DNA from: G965279355 sp965279355
Lineage (GTDB): Bacteria > Pseudomonadota > Alphaproteobacteria > CACIAM-22H2
Direction: 5' to 3'
Length of the DNA stretch: 64,000 nt
Assembly: GCA_965279355.1 (NCBI GenBank)
Contig: OZ257155.1
Span: 1,488,001 to 1,552,000 of the forward strand
Below the pieces are notes generated by a model. That model ran no database searches. It was not told the origin of the DNA and saw only the letters and a list, made by a program, of their open reading frames with translations. Positions 1 to 11,322 of this stretch are shown piece by piece. Within the stretch, counting starts at the first letter, position 1; the number at the start of each line of letters is the position of its first letter. A program made the position numbers and the translations under genes.

Positions 1-1621
<1,621 letters not shown>

Positions 1622-1690
1622 CGGACTTTCCTCACTTCTTCAGCTGACCGCGCCATGCCCTGGCGCACCCTCTCGGTTCCCTCATCGCAG

Positions 1691-1752
1691 GCGTCCATCC
1701 GGGGAACCGCCGACCGGAGCGCGAAAACCGCGCCCCGGTCGCCGGTGGACGC
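1691..1752 (-). other. Long hairpin between rplL and rpoB
   Basis: The 138-nt gap between rplL and rpoB holds a large imperfect stem-loop. Outer arms are GCGTCCA/TGGACGC and inner arms are CCGGCGACCGG/CCGGTCGGCGG, with a short GTTTT loop flanked by CGCG. No U-run follows, so it is not a simple terminator. In E. coli the same gap carries an attenuator and an RNase III processing site that set the rpoB:rplL ratio. A similar role here is inferred from position only. Confidence 0.5.
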
Positions 1753-1759
1753 TTTCGTC

Positions 1760-2134
1760 TTACTTGACCTCGACGGTCGCGCCGGCTTCTTCGAGCTGCT
1801 TCTTGAACTTCGCAGCATCGTCCTTGCTGACACCTTCCTTGACGGGCTTCGGCGCGGCTTCGACCAGGTCCTTGGCTTCCTTGAGGCCCAGGCCCGTGAT
1901 CGCGCGAACTTCCTTGATCACGTTGATCTTCTTGTCGCCGGCAGTGGCGAGGATGACCGTGAACTCGGTCTGTTCGGCGGCGGCGGCGGCCGGAGCGGCA
2001 CCGGCAGCGGCGGCTACCGCAACCGGAGCGGCGGCGGACACGCCCCACTTGTCTTCGAGAAGCTTCGTCAGTTCTGCCGCCTCGAGGACGGTCAGGCTCG
2101 ACAGGTCATCAACCAGTTTGCTGAGATCGGCCAT
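1760..2134 (-). CDS. rplL: 50S ribosomal protein L7/L12
   Basis: Ribosomal stalk protein L7/L12, which recruits elongation factors to the large subunit. At 124 residues it has the usual length. The N-terminal dimerisation helix starts MADLSKLVDDLSSLTVLEAAEL. It is followed by an alanine-rich hinge (about residues 35-55) and the C-terminal domain EFTVILATAGDKKINVIK with GLGLKEAKDLVE. It lies 68 nt downstream of rplJ and 138 nt upstream of rpoB in one operon. Stalk stoichiometry normally requires more L7/L12 than the other products, and the hairpin before rpoB may help achieve that. Confidence 0.98.
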   Translation of the reverse strand: MADLSKLVDDLSSLTVLEAAELTKLLEDKWGVSAAAPVAVAAAAGAAPAAAAAEQTEFTVILATAGDKKINVIKEVRAITGLGLKEAKDLVEAAPKPVKEGVSKDDAAKFKKQLEEAGATVEVK

Positions 2135-2202
2135 ATGTAAGTGCTCCTTGTGGCAAATTTAAGATGTCTGAACTTCGGGAATAGTCTCTTGCGACGAACC
2201 GC

Positions 2203-2724
2203 TTACGCGGCCCCACCCTGCTTGCGGGCATGAGCGCCGACGACGCGCGCGAGCTGCGCGGCCGGGGCACCAACGACCGTGGCGAGACGGGTTGCCGGCG
2301 CTGCGATCAGGCCAACCATCTTCGCGCGCATCTCATCGAGAGACGGGAGCGTAGCGAGGGCCTTCACGCCAGCCACATCGAGCATCCGCTCTCCGAGGCT
2401 GCCGCCGACGATTTTCAGCTTCTCGTTCTTGTCCGCGAAACCGACGGCCACCTTCGCTGCTGCGACGGGGTCCTTGCTGTATGCAAGTGCCGTAGGTCCC
2501 TTGAGCATGTTCGAGATCGGCTGGAAGCGTGTTCCTTCCAGCGCGCGCCGCGTGAGCCGGTTTTTCGCAACCTTCAAGCCTGCACCCGCTGCCCGCATCT
2601 GCCGACGCAAGTCGGTGATCTCGGCGACCGTCAGTCCCGCCTGCTGGGTCACAACGACCAGCTCGACGCCACTGAGAGTCTTGTTCAGCGTGGTGATCAG
2701 CTCTGCTTTTTGCGATCGGTCCAC
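2203..2724 (-). CDS. rplJ: 50S ribosomal protein L10
   Basis: Ribosomal protein L10 anchors the L7/L12 stalk on 23S rRNA and autoregulates the operon with L7/L12. I place the start at GTG 2724, giving VDRSQKAELITTLN and 173 residues, the family length. A GGAG motif lies about 8 nt upstream. The open frame extends 12 codons further to an ATG at 2760, but that extension (MQEDGPNSGDDP) runs through the leader and matches no L10 N-terminus. The body shows the conserved VAKNRLTRRALEGT RNA-binding part and a hydrophobic C-terminal segment. It sits behind a 362-nt leader. Confidence 0.96.
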   Translation of the reverse strand: MDRSQKAELITTLNKTLSGVELVVVTQQAGLTVAEITDLRRQMRAAGAGLKVAKNRLTRRALEGTRFQPISNMLKGPTALAYSKDPVAAAKVAVGFADKNEKLKIVGGSLGERMLDVAGVKALATLPSLDEMRAKMVGLIAAPATRLATVVGAPAAQLARVVGAHARKQGGAA

Positions 2725-3086
2725 GGGATCGTCTCCACTGTTTGGCCCGTCTTCCTGCACCCGGGTGGGGCAGAATCGGCGGACCGTTGCCTAACGGCTC
2801 CCATCCGCCCTTGAAGGAACGGACGAGATGCCACTCGACCTGTCCCAGAAGTTCATACCGGTGCGGAACTGGCGTCCCGACCGGTCGTCCACCTCTGTCT
2901 ATGCAGGCATCTCCCGGGGGAGCGTTTAAGTCGCCGGCGCGAACGCCGACGGCACCTGCAGTCTCGGACAGGGGAGCCGAAATCCGTCACCGGACCTCGG
3001 ACCCCTAACGGAGTTCCCGGACGAACCGGGAAAACCGCTTACCACCGCGCGCCCGGTTGCCCGGACGACGCGGAATTCTTTACCGA
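2725..3086 (-). promoter_or_regulatory. rplA-rplJ intergenic region with probable L10 leader RNA
   Basis: This is a 362-nt non-coding gap between rplA and rplJ on the minus strand. The stretch around 2840-2915, read on the minus strand, contains TGCCTGCATAGACAGAGG and a following GGTGGACGACCGG. This resembles the L10-leader structure to which the L10(L12)4 complex binds to repress rplJL translation. Just downstream of rplA, a small TTCCCGG-ACGAA-CCGGGAA hairpin (3014-3032) may be a processing or attenuation site. The L10-leader assignment rests on position and partial resemblance. Confidence 0.65.
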
Positions 3087-3803
3087 TTACTCGGCCGCGC
3101 CGGCGACAACGCCGCCAAGAGCACCGATTTCAAGCTTGATGCCGGGGCCCATGGTGGAGCTCAGCGTCACCTTCTTGATGTAAGTGCCTTTGACGCCCGA
3201 CGGACGGGCGCGGTTGATCGCATCGAGGAACGCAGTGACGTTCGCCACCAGCTGCTCCTCAGAGAACTTCGCCTTACCGATACCGGCGTTGACGTTGCCG
3301 GTCTTGTCGGCGCGGAACTCGACCTGGCCGCCCTTGGCGTCCTTGACCGCCTGGGCGACGTTCGGAGTCACGGTGCCGAGCTTCGGGTTCGGCATCAGGC
3401 CGCGCGGGCCCAGCACCTTACCGAGACGACCGACGACGCCCATCATGTCGGGCGACGCGATGACGCGATCGAAATTCATTTCGCCGGCGTTGACCTTCTC
3501 GGCCAGATCCTCGGCGCCGACGATATCGGCACCCGCGGCTTCGGCTTCCTTGGCCTTCTCGCCCTTGGCGAACACCGCGACGCGGATGTTCTTGCCGGTG
3601 CCCGAAGGCAAACCAACCATGCCGCGTACGGCCTGATCCGCATGACGCGGATCGACGCCGAGCGTCATCGCGATTTCGACGGTCTCGTCGAACTTCGCGC
3701 TGGCGCGGGATTTCACGAGCTTGACGGCTTCCGCGACCGGGTAGGTCTTCATGCGGTTGAGGCCGTCGTAAGCCTTGACGATGCGCTTGCCTTGCTTAGC
3801 CAT
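3087..3803 (-). CDS. rplA: 50S ribosomal protein L1
   Basis: Ribosomal protein L1 forms the mobile L1 stalk and binds 23S rRNA, and commonly the rplK-rplA message for feedback control. The protein has 238 residues starting MAKQGKRIVKAYDGLNRM. It has the conserved core GRLGKVLGPRGLMPNPKLGT and the C-terminal SSTMGPGIKLE motif of domain I. It follows rplK by only 3 nt, so the two are translationally coupled. A short alanine/glycine-rich tail ends the protein. Confidence 0.98.
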   Translation of the reverse strand: MAKQGKRIVKAYDGLNRMKTYPVAEAVKLVKSRASAKFDETVEIAMTLGVDPRHADQAVRGMVGLPSGTGKNIRVAVFAKGEKAKEAEAAGADIVGAEDLAEKVNAGEMNFDRVIASPDMMGVVGRLGKVLGPRGLMPNPKLGTVTPNVAQAVKDAKGGQVEFRADKTGNVNAGIGKAKFSEEQLVANVTAFLDAINRARPSGVKGTYIKKVTLSSTMGPGIKLEIGALGGVVAGAAE

Positions 3804-3806
3804 GGC

Positions 3807-4235
3807 TTACTCCACCACCTGGAGGCCCATCGAACGGGCGGAGCCGGCGATCATCTGCATCGCCGCCTCGATATCGTTTGCATTGAGATCGACCATCTTC
3901 TTCTCGGCGATCTCGCGGAGCTGGGCCTTGGTCACCTTGCCCGCCGACTCACGGCCCGGCGTCTTGGAGCCGCTCTCGACCTTCGCTGCCTTCTTGAGGA
4001 AGTAGCTCGCCGGAGGCGTCTTCATGATGAAGGTGAACGTGCGGTCGCCGTAAGCGGTGATCACCACCGGGATCGGCATCCCCGCTTCCAGCTTCTGGGT
4101 CTGCGCATTGAACTGCTTGCAGAACTCCATGATGTTCAGGCCGCGTTGACCCAACGCGGGACCGATCGGCGGCGAAGGATTCGCCTGGCCTGCCGGCACC
4201 TGCAATTTGATGAAACCAACAACTTTCTTTGCCAT
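3807..4235 (-). CDS. rplK: 50S ribosomal protein L11
   Basis: Ribosomal protein L11 is part of the GTPase-associated centre and is needed for RelA activation and release-factor action. At 142 residues it has canonical length. The N-terminus MAKKVVGFIKLQVPAGQANPSPPIGPALGQRG holds the thiostrepton-site proline pair region. The C-terminal rRNA-binding domain ends with QMIAGSARSMGLQV. A 150-nt gap separates it from nusG upstream, so rplKA may have its own promoter. I see no clear promoter elements there. Confidence 0.98.
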   Translation of the reverse strand: MAKKVVGFIKLQVPAGQANPSPPIGPALGQRGLNIMEFCKQFNAQTQKLEAGMPIPVVITAYGDRTFTFIMKTPPASYFLKKAAKVESGSKTPGRESAGKVTKAQLREIAEKKMVDLNANDIEAAMQMIAGSARSMGLQVVE

Positions 4236-4385
4236 GTCTTTTCCTCTCGGCTCCCGGCCCCAGTCCCGCTCTTCCTTGAAGAAGCAGACTCACGCCGGTT
4301 GAACGCCCAGGTGCAGCGGGATGAAATTCTCGTCCGATGAGCCGCCGCACCAGCCCTCATCGCCCGGTCGCAAGTCAGAGTGTCG

Positions 4386-4919
4386 CTAGACCTTCTCCAC
4401 CTGCGAATATTCGAGTTCGACCGGTGTCGGCCGCCCGAAAATCGAAACAGAAACCTTGAGCCGCGTCTTGTCCTCGTCGACTTCCTCGACCATGCCGTTG
4501 AACGACGTGAACGGCCCGTCGATGACCCGAACCTGTTCGCCGATCTCGTAGGTGATCGAGGGCTTGGGCTTCTCGATGCCTTCCTTGATCTGGCGCAGCA
4601 GGCGATCCGCTTCGCCTTCGGTGATCGGCGTCGGACGGCCCTTGCCGCCCAGGAAGCCGGTGACCTTCGGCGTGTTCTTGACCAGATGCCAGGTCTCGTC
4701 CGTCATCTCCATCTTCGCCAGCACGTAGCCGGGGAAGAACTTGCGCTCGGCATTGACCTTCTTGTTGCCCTTACGCATCTCGACGACGCTGTCCATCGGC
4801 ACCAGCACCTGCTCGAACATCTCGGACATGCCTTTTTGCTCGGCCTGCTCCTTGATCGAACCGGCGACTTTCTTCTCGAAGCCTGAATAGACGTGCAGGA
4901 CATACCAGCGCGCTGTCAT
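4386..4919 (-). CDS. nusG: Transcription antitermination/elongation factor NusG
   Basis: NusG binds RNA polymerase and links it to Rho or to ribosomal S10. The protein has 177 residues. The NGN domain starts MTARWYVLHVYSGFEKKV and includes KFFPGYVLAKMEM, the polymerase-contacting segment. The C-terminal KOW domain contains GEQVRVIDGPFTSFNGMVEEVD and ends with VELEYSQVEKV. It begins 1 nt after the secE stop codon, so secE and nusG are co-translated as in most bacteria. Confidence 0.98.
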   Translation of the reverse strand: MTARWYVLHVYSGFEKKVAGSIKEQAEQKGMSEMFEQVLVPMDSVVEMRKGNKKVNAERKFFPGYVLAKMEMTDETWHLVKNTPKVTGFLGGKGRPTPITEGEADRLLRQIKEGIEKPKPSITYEIGEQVRVIDGPFTSFNGMVEEVDEDKTRLKVSVSIFGRPTPVELEYSQVEKV

Positions 4920-4920
4920 G

Positions 4921-5133
4921 TCAGCCTCCGAGCCCGAGAATCAGGCGGACGCCAAACGAGAGAATCTGATCGACGAAGAAAAAGAAAATCGCCGCCACAA
5001 TCGACATGGCGAACACCATGGCGGTCGTGATCATGGTTTCCTTGCGGCTGGGCCAGGTGACCTTGGTGGCCTCCTGACGAACCTCGCGGAAGAAATCGAC
5101 GATCCCCGTCTTTTTTGCGCTGGCTTCGCTCAT
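4921..5133 (-). CDS. secE: Preprotein translocase subunit SecE
   Basis: SecE is the small essential subunit that clamps SecY in the inner-membrane translocon. The 70-residue form with one transmembrane helix is typical outside the enterics. The amphipathic cytoplasmic helix is VDFFREVRQEATKVTWPSRKE, with the conserved TWPS motif. It is followed by a membrane span around residues 36-58. It lies between tRNA-Trp and nusG, the standard arrangement. Confidence 0.97.
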   Translation of the reverse strand: MSEASAKKTGIVDFFREVRQEATKVTWPSRKETMITTAMVFAMSIVAAIFFFFVDQILSFGVRLILGLGG

Positions 5134-5200
5134 ATCCGTTTCTTGCTTCTGACCCCGGCCTAACTAACCGCGACCCGATCCACTTGTTCACTCCGCCGGG

Positions 5201-5276
5201 TGGCAGGAGTGGAGGGGCTCGAACCCCCAACCCCCGGTTTTGGAGACCGGTGCTCTACCAATTGAGCTACACTCCT
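5201..5276 (-). tRNA. tRNA-Trp (anticodon CCA)
   Basis: A 76-nt cloverleaf including an encoded 3' CCA. The acceptor arm AGGAGTG pairs with CACTCCT. The D-arm is GCTCAATTGGTAGAGC and the anticodon loop is CTCCAAA, giving anticodon CCA. The T-loop is GGTTCGAGC. It sits between tuf and secE, where tRNA-Trp is commonly found. Confidence 0.97.
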
Positions 5277-5311
5277 AAGCGTCCCCGCGGCGCCCAGTCA
5301 CTCGACGATGA

Positions 5312-6502
<1,191 letters not shown>

Positions 6503-6609
6503 GGTCGTGCGTCCCGATGCGCTTCGTTGGATATGGCCGCGCAACTTGCGGCCGGTTAAATCATCCGTCGTCTTGCTCGTCTGCCCCGGCGCGCGACGGT
6601 TGCGCGGGT

Positions 6610-6683
6610 TGGAGCGGGTGATGGGAATCGAACCCACGTAGCCAGCTTGGAAGGCTGGTGCTCTACCATTGAGCTACACCCGC
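6610..6683 (-). tRNA. tRNA-Gly (anticodon TCC)
   Basis: A 74-nt tRNA with encoded CCA. Acceptor arms are GCGGGTG and CACCCGC, the D-arm is GCTCAATGGTAGAGC, the anticodon loop is CTTCCAA (anticodon TCC) and the T-arm loop is GTTCGATTC. It lies 107 nt upstream of the tuf start and is probably transcribed together with tRNA-Tyr and tuf. Confidence 0.97.
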
Positions 6684-6770
6684 CTGGGCCCCGTCGGTCC
6701 TCTTACTCACTCCTTCTCAAGGTCATCCTTTTTAGGAAAGACCATTCCGTCTCGTCCCCGACACAACCGG

Positions 6771-6857
<87 letters not shown>

Positions 6858-7026
6858 GTGCCGAACCGGGCGGCGTGACGGGACCGCGCAATATGAGGAT
6901 TTGGTGAGAGAAGTCAATGACAAACCCGCAAAATGAAACGAGCCATCCCCGCCCGCTGCTCCTTTCGAAGCGGCTGGTAGGGTGACTTGCAATCCCTTGT
7001 GATAGCGAATATTAAGGCCCCCTAAA

Positions 7027-7908
7027 ATGAAAGGCAAGCACCGCACGCCCCGCAATGGTGGCCCTTCCGGGGGTCATGGGCGCGGGGGAGGAAACGGCGA
7101 CCGCGGGCGCCCGAACCGCAATGGCGGATCGGCCCGGCCGGAGTCTGCCTCCCCTGGCGGCAAACGCCTTTGGCTCTACGGCATCCACCCCGTTTTAGCC
7201 GCCCTCGCCAACCCCCGCCGCCGCATCAACCGCATCCTGGTCACCCAGGACACCGAAGCCTCGCTGGGCGCCCGGCTTGAGGCGCTGGCGGAGAGCCACC
7301 CCGGCGGCCTACCCAAGCCCGAAATCATGGCCCGCGAGGTCATCGACCGCGCGTTACCCCGCGGCGCCGTCCATCAGGGCGTCGCCGCGCAAGTCCAGGG
7401 TCTGGACGATCCCGATATAGAAGACATCTGCCGCGCCACCGAGGGACAGGACAACGCCCGGATCGTGGTCCTCGACCAAGTCACCGACCCGCATAACGTC
7501 GGCGCGGTGATCCGCTCCGCCGCGGCGTTTGGCGTGGCGGCGGTTATCCTGCCCGAACGCCACTCCCCCATGGATGGCGGCGTGCTCGCGAAATCCGCCT
7601 CCGGCGCCCTCGAACGGGTGCCGCTGGTCCGGGTGGTCAATCTCGCGCGCGCCCTCGCCCGCCTGAAACAGGCCGGATTCTGGACTGTCGGCCTCGATGC
7701 CGACGCACAGACCCCCATCAACGAAGCCGACCTGACGGGGAAGATCTGCCTGGTGCTCGGCGCCGAAGGCGAAGGCCTGCGCCGCCTGACCCGCGAGAAC
7801 TGCGACCTGATGGTCCGCATCCCGATCAGCCGCAGCGCCGCGCTGGACAGCCTGAACGTTTCCAACGCCGCGGCGGTCACCTTGTACGAACTCGCGCGGC
7901 GCGGCTGA
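7027..7908 (+). CDS. rlmB: 23S rRNA 2'-O-ribose methyltransferase, RlmB/TrmH type
   Basis: A SPOUT-family RNA 2'-O-methyltransferase, most likely RlmB, which methylates G2251 of 23S rRNA. The 293 residues begin with a basic glycine/arginine-rich tail (about residues 1-45). The substrate-binding domain follows (YGIHPVLAALANPRRRINR), then the SpoU catalytic domain. All three SPOUT motifs are present: DPHNVGAVIRSAAAFG, LVLGAEGEGL, and IPISRSAALDSLNVSNAAAV. It is divergent from the tRNA-Tyr operon and upstream of tRNA-Thr. TrmH-like tRNA specificity cannot be excluded, but length and motifs favour RlmB. Confidence 0.9.
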   Translation: MKGKHRTPRNGGPSGGHGRGGGNGDRGRPNRNGGSARPESASPGGKRLWLYGIHPVLAALANPRRRINRILVTQDTEASLGARLEALAESHPGGLPKPEIMAREVIDRALPRGAVHQGVAAQVQGLDDPDIEDICRATEGQDNARIVVLDQVTDPHNVGAVIRSAAAFGVAAVILPERHSPMDGGVLAKSASGALERVPLVRVVNLARALARLKQAGFWTVGLDADAQTPINEADLTGKICLVLGAEGEGLRRLTRENCDLMVRIPISRSAALDSLNVSNAAAVTLYELARRG

Positions 7909-7968
7909 ACGTCTGCGCTTCAAGCGCGACGCCGACGCCTGTATAGTCCCGCACCTTATTCTTCCGGC

Positions 7969-8043
7969 GCCGGATTAGCTCAGCGGTAGAGCAGCGGTTT
8001 TGTAAACCGAAGGTCGGGGGTTCAATCCCCTCATCCGGCACCA
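7969..8043 (+). tRNA. tRNA-Thr (anticodon TGT)
   Basis: A 75-nt tRNA with encoded CCA. Acceptor arms are GCCGGAT and ATCCGGC, the D-arm is AGCTCAGCGGTAGAGC and the anticodon loop is TTTGTAA (anticodon TGT). The T-loop is GGTTCAATCC. It stands alone 60 nt after rlmB on the plus strand. Confidence 0.96.
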
Positions 8044-8080
8044 CTTCCCCCTCAATCTCTCTGAATGCCTGCGCCGCTGC

Positions 8081-8431
8081 TTACGGCGCCGCGGCAATAC
8101 TCATGTCGAGATAGATGCGGCCGTTCTCGACTTTCACCGGAAAGCTGCGCGCGCAGCCCTTGTCTGCGCCGGTCGCCTCGCCGTCCTCGAGATTGATCAC
8201 CCAGTTGTGCAGGGGGCACGCCACCTTGCGGCCATGCACGATTCCCTCGCTCAGCGGCCCTCCTTTGTGCGGACAGCGGTTCTCCAGCGCGAAGATTTCG
8301 TCGTTGGCGGTGCGGAAGATCGCGATATCACGGCGCGGCGTCTTGACCGTCCGCGCGCCGCGCACCGGGATCACGTCGACCGGCCCCACGTCAAACCAGA
8401 ATTCCATCGGCTGTTTCATTGTGTCGCTCAT
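8081..8431 (-). CDS. nirD: Nitrite reductase small subunit, Rieske-type
   Basis: Small subunit of the cytoplasmic NAD(P)H-dependent nitrite reductase. The 116 residues form a Rieske-like domain. The start at 8431 (MSDTMKQPMEFWFDV) overlaps the nirB stop in an ATGA junction. The iron-sulfur ligand pattern is intact: C53-P-H55 and C72-P-L-H75. Many enteric NirD proteins have lost these ligands, so this subunit probably binds a [2Fe-2S] cluster. It works with NirB to reduce nitrite to ammonium, most likely for assimilation. The longer open frame upstream overlaps nirB and is not coding. Confidence 0.94.
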   Translation of the reverse strand: MSDTMKQPMEFWFDVGPVDVIPVRGARTVKTPRRDIAIFRTANDEIFALENRCPHKGGPLSEGIVHGRKVACPLHNWVINLEDGEATGADKGCARSFPVKVENGRIYLDMSIAAAP

Positions 8432-10899
8432 TCCGCCGCCATAAGGGGGGCCAGCACGGCGAGCGGCATGAACTCGCGAAGCTCGCGGCCAGCCGCGCGC
8501 TCGGCCCAGGGATCGCGGTGCACCGCGCGCTGCGATTTCTCGAACCGCGCCAGCAACGCCTTGCGGCCCTCGTGGTCGTCCATGATCGCCGCGCGCACCT
8601 TCTCGAGACCGGTCCGCTCCGTCCACTTCCAGATGCGCTCGAGATAAGCTGCCTGCTCGCGATAAAGCTGCATCGTCGCCGCGACGTATTCGATCGCCTC
8701 TTCTTCAGTATCGACGTGGCCGAGCAGATCGGTTGCGCGGACATGGAGGCCGGCGGCGCCGGCAATATGGATGTCGTAACCTGAGTCGACGCAGATGATG
8801 CCGATGTCCTTCACCGTCGCCTCGGCGCAATTGCGCGGGCAGCCGGAGACGGCGAGCTTCACCTTGGCAGGCGTCCACGAGCCGCACAGGAACCGTTCGA
8901 GCTTCACGCCAAGCCCGGTCGAATCCTGGGTGCCGAAACGGCACCACTCGCTGCCGACACACGTCTTCACCGTGCGCAGCCCCTTGGCGTAGGCCTGCCC
9001 GGACACCATTCCGGCGGCATTCAGCTCGGCCCAGACCGCCGGCAGGTCTTCCTTGCGCACGCCGAGCAGATCGATGCGCTGGCCGCCGGTTACCTTGACC
9101 GTGGGGATCTTGAACCGGTCCGCAACATCGGCGATCGCGCGCAGTTCATCGGGCGTGGTCAGACCGCCCCACATGCGCGGAACGACGGAGAACGTGCCGT
9201 CCTTCTGGATGTTGGCGTGCACGCGCTCGTTGATGAAGCGCGACTGCGGATCGTCGCGATATTCGCCGGGCCAGGCGCAAACCAGATAGTAGTTGAGCGC
9301 CGGGCGGCACGACGAGCAGCCGCACGAGGTCTTCCAGCCGAGTTCCTGCATGAGGGCGGGAACCGACTTCAGCTCCTTGGAGAGGATGCGCTCGCGTACC
9401 TCTTCATGCGTAAGGTCCGTGCATTTGCACATCGGCTTGCGGGTAGCGGCGGCATAACCGTCGCCGAGCGTCAGCGAAAGCAGCGCCTCGACCTTGGATG
9501 TGCACTGGCCGCAGGACGACGACGCCTTGGTCTTCGCCCGAACGTCGTCGAGCGTGGTCAGGCCGCTCGCCGTGATCGCCTGGGTGATGGCGCCCTTGCA
9601 CACGCCGTTGCAGCCGCAGATTTCCATGTCATCGGGCAGCGCCGCGACGGCGGCGGTCGGATCGAGCGGCGATCCACCCTGATAGGCCTGGCCGAAAATC
9701 AGCGTCTCGCGGAGAGCGGTAACATCCGCACCCTTCTTCAGGAGATCGAAATACCAGGCCCCGTCGCTTGTATCGCCGTACAGCACCGCACCAACGATAC
9801 GGTTGTCGCGCAGGACTACTCGCTTGTAGATGCCGCGCGAAGGATCGCGCAGAACAATATCGTCGTTCTCATCGCCTTCCGAAAAGTCGCCCGCCGAAAA
9901 GAGATCGACACCCGTGACCTTGAGCTTCGTCGACGTCGCGGAGCCCGTGTAGCCCTGCACCTGCTCACCCGCGAGGGTCGCGGCGAGGGTCCTGGCCATC
10001 TCATACAAAGGCGCAACCAGGCCGTAGCACTGGCCGCGATGCTCGACGCATTCGCCGACGGCGAAGATATGCGGATCGTTCGTACGAAGGAATTCGTCGA
10101 CCACAAGGCCCCGCTTGACCTCAAGCCCGGCATCCTTGGCGAGAGCCGTGTGGGGCCGGATGCCAACTGCCATGACAACGAGGTCCGCCGGCAGAGTGCG
10201 GCCGTCCTGCAGCCTGACTGCCTCAACCTTGCTGTCGCCGAGAATCGCGCTCGTATTGGCCTCGGTCAGGATCTCGATGCCGCGCTTCTCGATCGCCTTC
10301 TTCAGCAGGTAGGCTGCGTTGGGATCGAGCTGACGCTCCATCAATGTCGGCATGAGATGGATGACGGTTGTCGTCATCCCCTTGACCGCGAGGCCGGCCG
10401 CCGCTTCCAAACCCAGAAGACCGCCGCCGATGACGACGGCGTTCCCGCCCCTGGCCGCCGCCGCCAGCATCGCGTCGACATCGTCGAGGTCGCGGAAGGT
10501 GACGACCCCGGGAAGCTGGGCGCCGGGCACGGGGATTAGGATTGGCTTGGAACCCGTCGCGATCAGAAGAATATCGTAGGGCTCGACGACACCGGATTGC
10601 GTGCGCACGCTGCGCGTCGCGCGATCGATGGCGACGACCGTCTCGCCCTTCCGCAGATCGACATTGTGCCGGGCGTACCACTCGTCGTTGTGGACAATGA
10701 TGTCGTCGAATCGCTTTTCACCGGATAGGACCGGCGACAGCATGATGCGGTCATAATTGACCCGCGGCTCCGACCCGAAGATCGTCACGTCGTAGCGACC
10801 GGGCGCCCGTGAGAACAGCTCCTCCAGCACGCGACCCGCTGCCATCCCGTTACCGAGAACGACGAGCTTCTGTTTTGGCAATCCCGATGTCTGGCTCAT
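8428..10899 (-). CDS. nirB: Nitrite reductase [NAD(P)H] large subunit
   Basis: Siroheme nitrite reductase that takes electrons from NAD(P)H through FAD and iron-sulfur clusters. The 823 residues show the full domain order. An N-terminal FAD/NAD domain has LVVLGNGMAAGRVLEEL near residue 12 and a second dinucleotide site VVIGGGLLGLEAA near 155. A BFD-like [2Fe-2S] domain has C428-x-C430 and C463-x2-C466. A second cysteine cluster has C491-x-C493 and C526/C528/C531. The siroheme/[4Fe-4S] domain has C647-x5-C653 and C687-x3-C691. No nitrate reductase gene is adjacent. No convincing NtrC or FNR site was found in the 420-nt upstream region. Confidence 0.96.
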   Translation of the reverse strand: MSQTSGLPKQKLVVLGNGMAAGRVLEELFSRAPGRYDVTIFGSEPRVNYDRIMLSPVLSGEKRFDDIIVHNDEWYARHNVDLRKGETVVAIDRATRSVRTQSGVVEPYDILLIATGSKPILIPVPGAQLPGVVTFRDLDDVDAMLAAAARGGNAVVIGGGLLGLEAAAGLAVKGMTTTVIHLMPTLMERQLDPNAAYLLKKAIEKRGIEILTEANTSAILGDSKVEAVRLQDGRTLPADLVVMAVGIRPHTALAKDAGLEVKRGLVVDEFLRTNDPHIFAVGECVEHRGQCYGLVAPLYEMARTLAATLAGEQVQGYTGSATSTKLKVTGVDLFSAGDFSEGDENDDIVLRDPSRGIYKRVVLRDNRIVGAVLYGDTSDGAWYFDLLKKGADVTALRETLIFGQAYQGGSPLDPTAAVAALPDDMEICGCNGVCKGAITQAITASGLTTLDDVRAKTKASSSCGQCTSKVEALLSLTLGDGYAAATRKPMCKCTDLTHEEVRERILSKELKSVPALMQELGWKTSCGCSSCRPALNYYLVCAWPGEYRDDPQSRFINERVHANIQKDGTFSVVPRMWGGLTTPDELRAIADVADRFKIPTVKVTGGQRIDLLGVRKEDLPAVWAELNAAGMVSGQAYAKGLRTVKTCVGSEWCRFGTQDSTGLGVKLERFLCGSWTPAKVKLAVSGCPRNCAEATVKDIGIICVDSGYDIHIAGAAGLHVRATDLLGHVDTEEEAIEYVAATMQLYREQAAYLERIWKWTERTGLEKVRAAIMDDHEGRKALLARFEKSQRAVHRDPWAERAAGRELREFMPLAVLAPLMAAE

Positions 10900-11322
10900 A
10901 TCCCATCCTGCCGTTAACGACCGCGTCCGATCAAAGGCAGGATACGTAATGCCGGTTCAGGGGGGCGTTACGACAACTGCCAAGGCGTCCTCCCGGAGGG
11001 CGCTTCGATCTGTCCCCGGCGCTTGCGCCAGCATCGGCGGCAGCAACTCGGTGGACAACAGTCGTCGTTGACTGGTGCCAGTCGTCATTGACCGGCACAG
11101 GGAGTGGAGCAATCGATATGCCAACGCCGTGCGGTAAAAGTGACGGCCCAAGTGCTGAGATCATGGGAGCTTTTCCGGGCAACGATTCGCGCGTTCGAGC
11201 CCTGGATGCCGTGTGTTTATGCAGCTGCGCACATAACGAGCAGGCGAATGCCCACATTCGCCCCCCTCTCCGGGACCGCGCATCGTCTTGAAAACAGGAC
11301 ACGAAACCGTGTATCCGGGCGC
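10900..11322. promoter_or_regulatory. nirB / SET-gene divergent intergenic region
   Basis: A 423-nt gap between nirB (minus) and the SET-domain gene (plus). It should hold the promoters of both. Visible structure comprises an imperfect hairpin GCGTCCTCC-C-GGAGGGCGC near 10986 and the tandem repeat listed separately at 11059-11098. Short open frames here have no start-site or composition support. I identify no confident -35/-10 pair. Confidence 0.5.
11059..11098. repeat. Tandem 20-bp direct repeat with internal dyad
   Basis: Two adjacent 20-nt units, CAGTCGTCGTTGACTGGTGC and CAGTCGTCATTGACCGGCAC, match at 16 of 20 positions. Across the junction there is also an inverted repeat GACTGG-TG-CCAGTC (11070-11083). 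Tandem half-sites in a divergent promoter region suggest a transcription-factor array. The factor is unknown. Confidence 0.55.

Noticed and set aside
3057..4340. 427-codon open frame antisense to rplA-rplK
   Set aside because: It is a reverse-frame shadow in GC-rich coding DNA; the minus strand encodes unmistakable L1 and L11.
9217..10539. 440-codon open frame antisense to nirB
   Set aside because: Shadow frame; nirB motifs on the minus strand are complete.
11088..11291. Short open frames in the nirB/SET intergenic gap
   Set aside because: No ribosome site, no recognisable motif, and they run through the repeat region.
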